From Pirellulales bacterium (GTDB lineage: Bacteria; Planctomycetota; Planctomycetia; Pirellulales; Thermoguttaceae), in NCBI GenBank assembly GCA_030617125.1, contig JAUWWA010000099.1, forward strand, positions 1-6,649: a stretch of DNA of 6,649 nt. The letters are read 5' to 3'. The stretch's first letter is position 1. Every line of letters starts with the position of its first letter. Under the pieces are notes generated by a model. That model worked only from the letters and a program-made list of their open reading frames with translations. It ran no database searches and had not been told where the DNA came from. A program made the translations under genes and the position numbers. Shown piece after piece: positions 6,034 to 6,649 of the stretch.

Positions 6034-6649
6034 TTACCCGCGACGAATCTCCCGTTTCTCGGGCTCATAGATCATTCTCTGTCCGGTGTCGTACGACCGC
6101 ATCGCCATAATGGCGGCCACGGCGTGCTGGTAACCGGCATCGATTGAGGCGTTGGGCGTCGCACGAGTCCGCAGGCACTGGAGCCAATCGAGGAAGTGGT
6201 CCGGCCGTGCGACATGCTTGACCGGCGTCTTGCCTCGGATCTTGCTCCTCCTCTTGCCGCCCCCCTCGGCCGTAAGGACCGGTGCATTCCAGTCGACCAT
6301 ATCCAGCACGCCCTGGTCGCCGAAGATCTTGAAGCTGTTCCCGCTGCTGTTGCCGAAGTTGGTCGAGTAGCTGACCATGAAGCCCTCGGGGTAAATCCAC
6401 AGGGCCTGGACGTGGTCGGGGCACGTGAACTTGTGCTCATCCTTCCAGGTAAACGTCCCGCCCAGGCATACACAGCTCGTGGGGAACGTCGCGCCGGTGA
6501 TGTAATGCACGAGGTCGACGAAGTGACTGCCGAACCCCGGAACAGGACCGTCGGAGAACTCCCGGTAGCCGTACCAGCCCGAGTAGAGCAGCGGATCGAA
6601 CCGACGCATCGGGCGGTCCATCAGGAATTCCTTCCAGTCGACGTCCTTC
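6034..6649 (-). CDS. Gfo/Idh/MocA-family oxidoreductase (N-terminal half beyond window)
   Basis: The frame is open to the window edge and 204 C-terminal residues are visible. An internal Met (codon 6619-6621) is not the start, because the sequence before it (KDVDWKEFL) belongs to the family. Members usually have an N-terminal NAD(P) Rossmann domain with an EKP motif, not seen here, and a C-terminal alpha/beta substrate domain, which is this part. Signatures include LLYSGWYGYREFSDGP, GFGSHFVDLVHYITGA (His42 and Asp45 of the visible part, matching the catalytic GxHxxD helix), YPEGFMVSYSTNFGN and a C-terminal FLDWLQCLRTRATPNASIDAGYQHAVAA, which is the conserved end of many planctomycete members. 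The usual reaction is oxidation or reduction at a hydroxyl of a sugar, inositol or glycoside. Many planctomycete relatives carry a Tat signal, but the end that would show this is missing. It lies 60 bp upstream of the exported isomerase/ceramidase-like fusion on the same strand with no terminator between, so the two probably act on the same glycan or glycolipid-like material (inference). Confidence 0.9.
   Translation of the reverse strand, partial: KDVDWKEFLMDRPMRRFDPLLYSGWYGYREFSDGPVPGFGSHFVDLVHYITGATFPTSCVCLGGTFTWKDEHKFTCPDHVQALWIYPEGFMVSYSTNFGNSSGNSFKIFGDQGVLDMVDWNAPVLTAEGGGKRRSKIRGKTPVKHVARPDHFLDWLQCLRTRATPNASIDAGYQHAVAAIMAMRSYDTGQRMIYEPEKREIRRG

Noticed and set aside
5425..6147. 240-residue + strand frame
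   Set aside because: It runs antisense across the TIM-barrel domain, the intergenic gap and the end of the oxidoreductase, and has no motif of its own.

Overview
The window looks like a piece of a GC-rich planctomycete genome (phylum Planctomycetota). Three things point there. One is a prepilin-type start of the DUF1559 kind ([32 protein letters not shown]), which is hugely expanded in that phylum. Another is a Gfo/Idh/MocA oxidoreductase with the WYGY / GSHFVDLVHY / YPEGFMVSYSTNFGN signature common in planctomycete secreted oxidoreductases. The third is a Tat-exported protein that joins a sugar-isomerase-like TIM barrel to a neutral-ceramidase-like domain. These are family judgements made from the translated sequence, with no database search.

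Left half, + strand: a tight three-gene operon. It holds the 3' part of a uroporphyrinogen-decarboxylase-superfamily protein (1-705, cut by the window edge), a D-2-hydroxyacid dehydrogenase (712-1731) and a sodium:solute symporter (1743-3287). The gaps are 6 and 11 bp, and each internal ribosome binding site lies in or against the previous gene's end. The simplest reading is a small-molecule uptake and catabolism unit: the symporter imports an organic solute, the dehydrogenase interconverts a 2-hydroxy acid and a 2-oxo acid, and the UroD-like protein works on a methylated or carboxylated intermediate. The substrate cannot be read from the sequence.

Centre: a 236-bp non-coding gap (3288-3523) with weak hairpins, followed by a gene start with a near-perfect Shine-Dalgarno (3512-3520). 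It opens a prepilin-like protein that stops after 43 residues (3524-3655). Only the leader and the N-terminal methylation/transmembrane segment of a DUF1559-type pseudopilin remain, so this is most likely a broken gene left at a rearrangement point.

Right half, - strand, converging on the fragment: a Gfo/Idh/MocA-family oxidoreductase (6034 to beyond 6649, N-terminal half missing) followed 60 bp downstream by a 761-aa Tat-exported fusion protein (3688-5973). The fusion is the most unusual item. Its TIM barrel lacks some of the usual metal ligands, and its ceramidase-like domain keeps the expected zinc ligands but has Asn where neutral ceramidases have the nucleophilic Ser. Together these two genes suggest modification of sugars or glycoconjugates outside the cytoplasm. 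No RNA genes, CRISPR arrays, transposase genes or attachment sites were seen.
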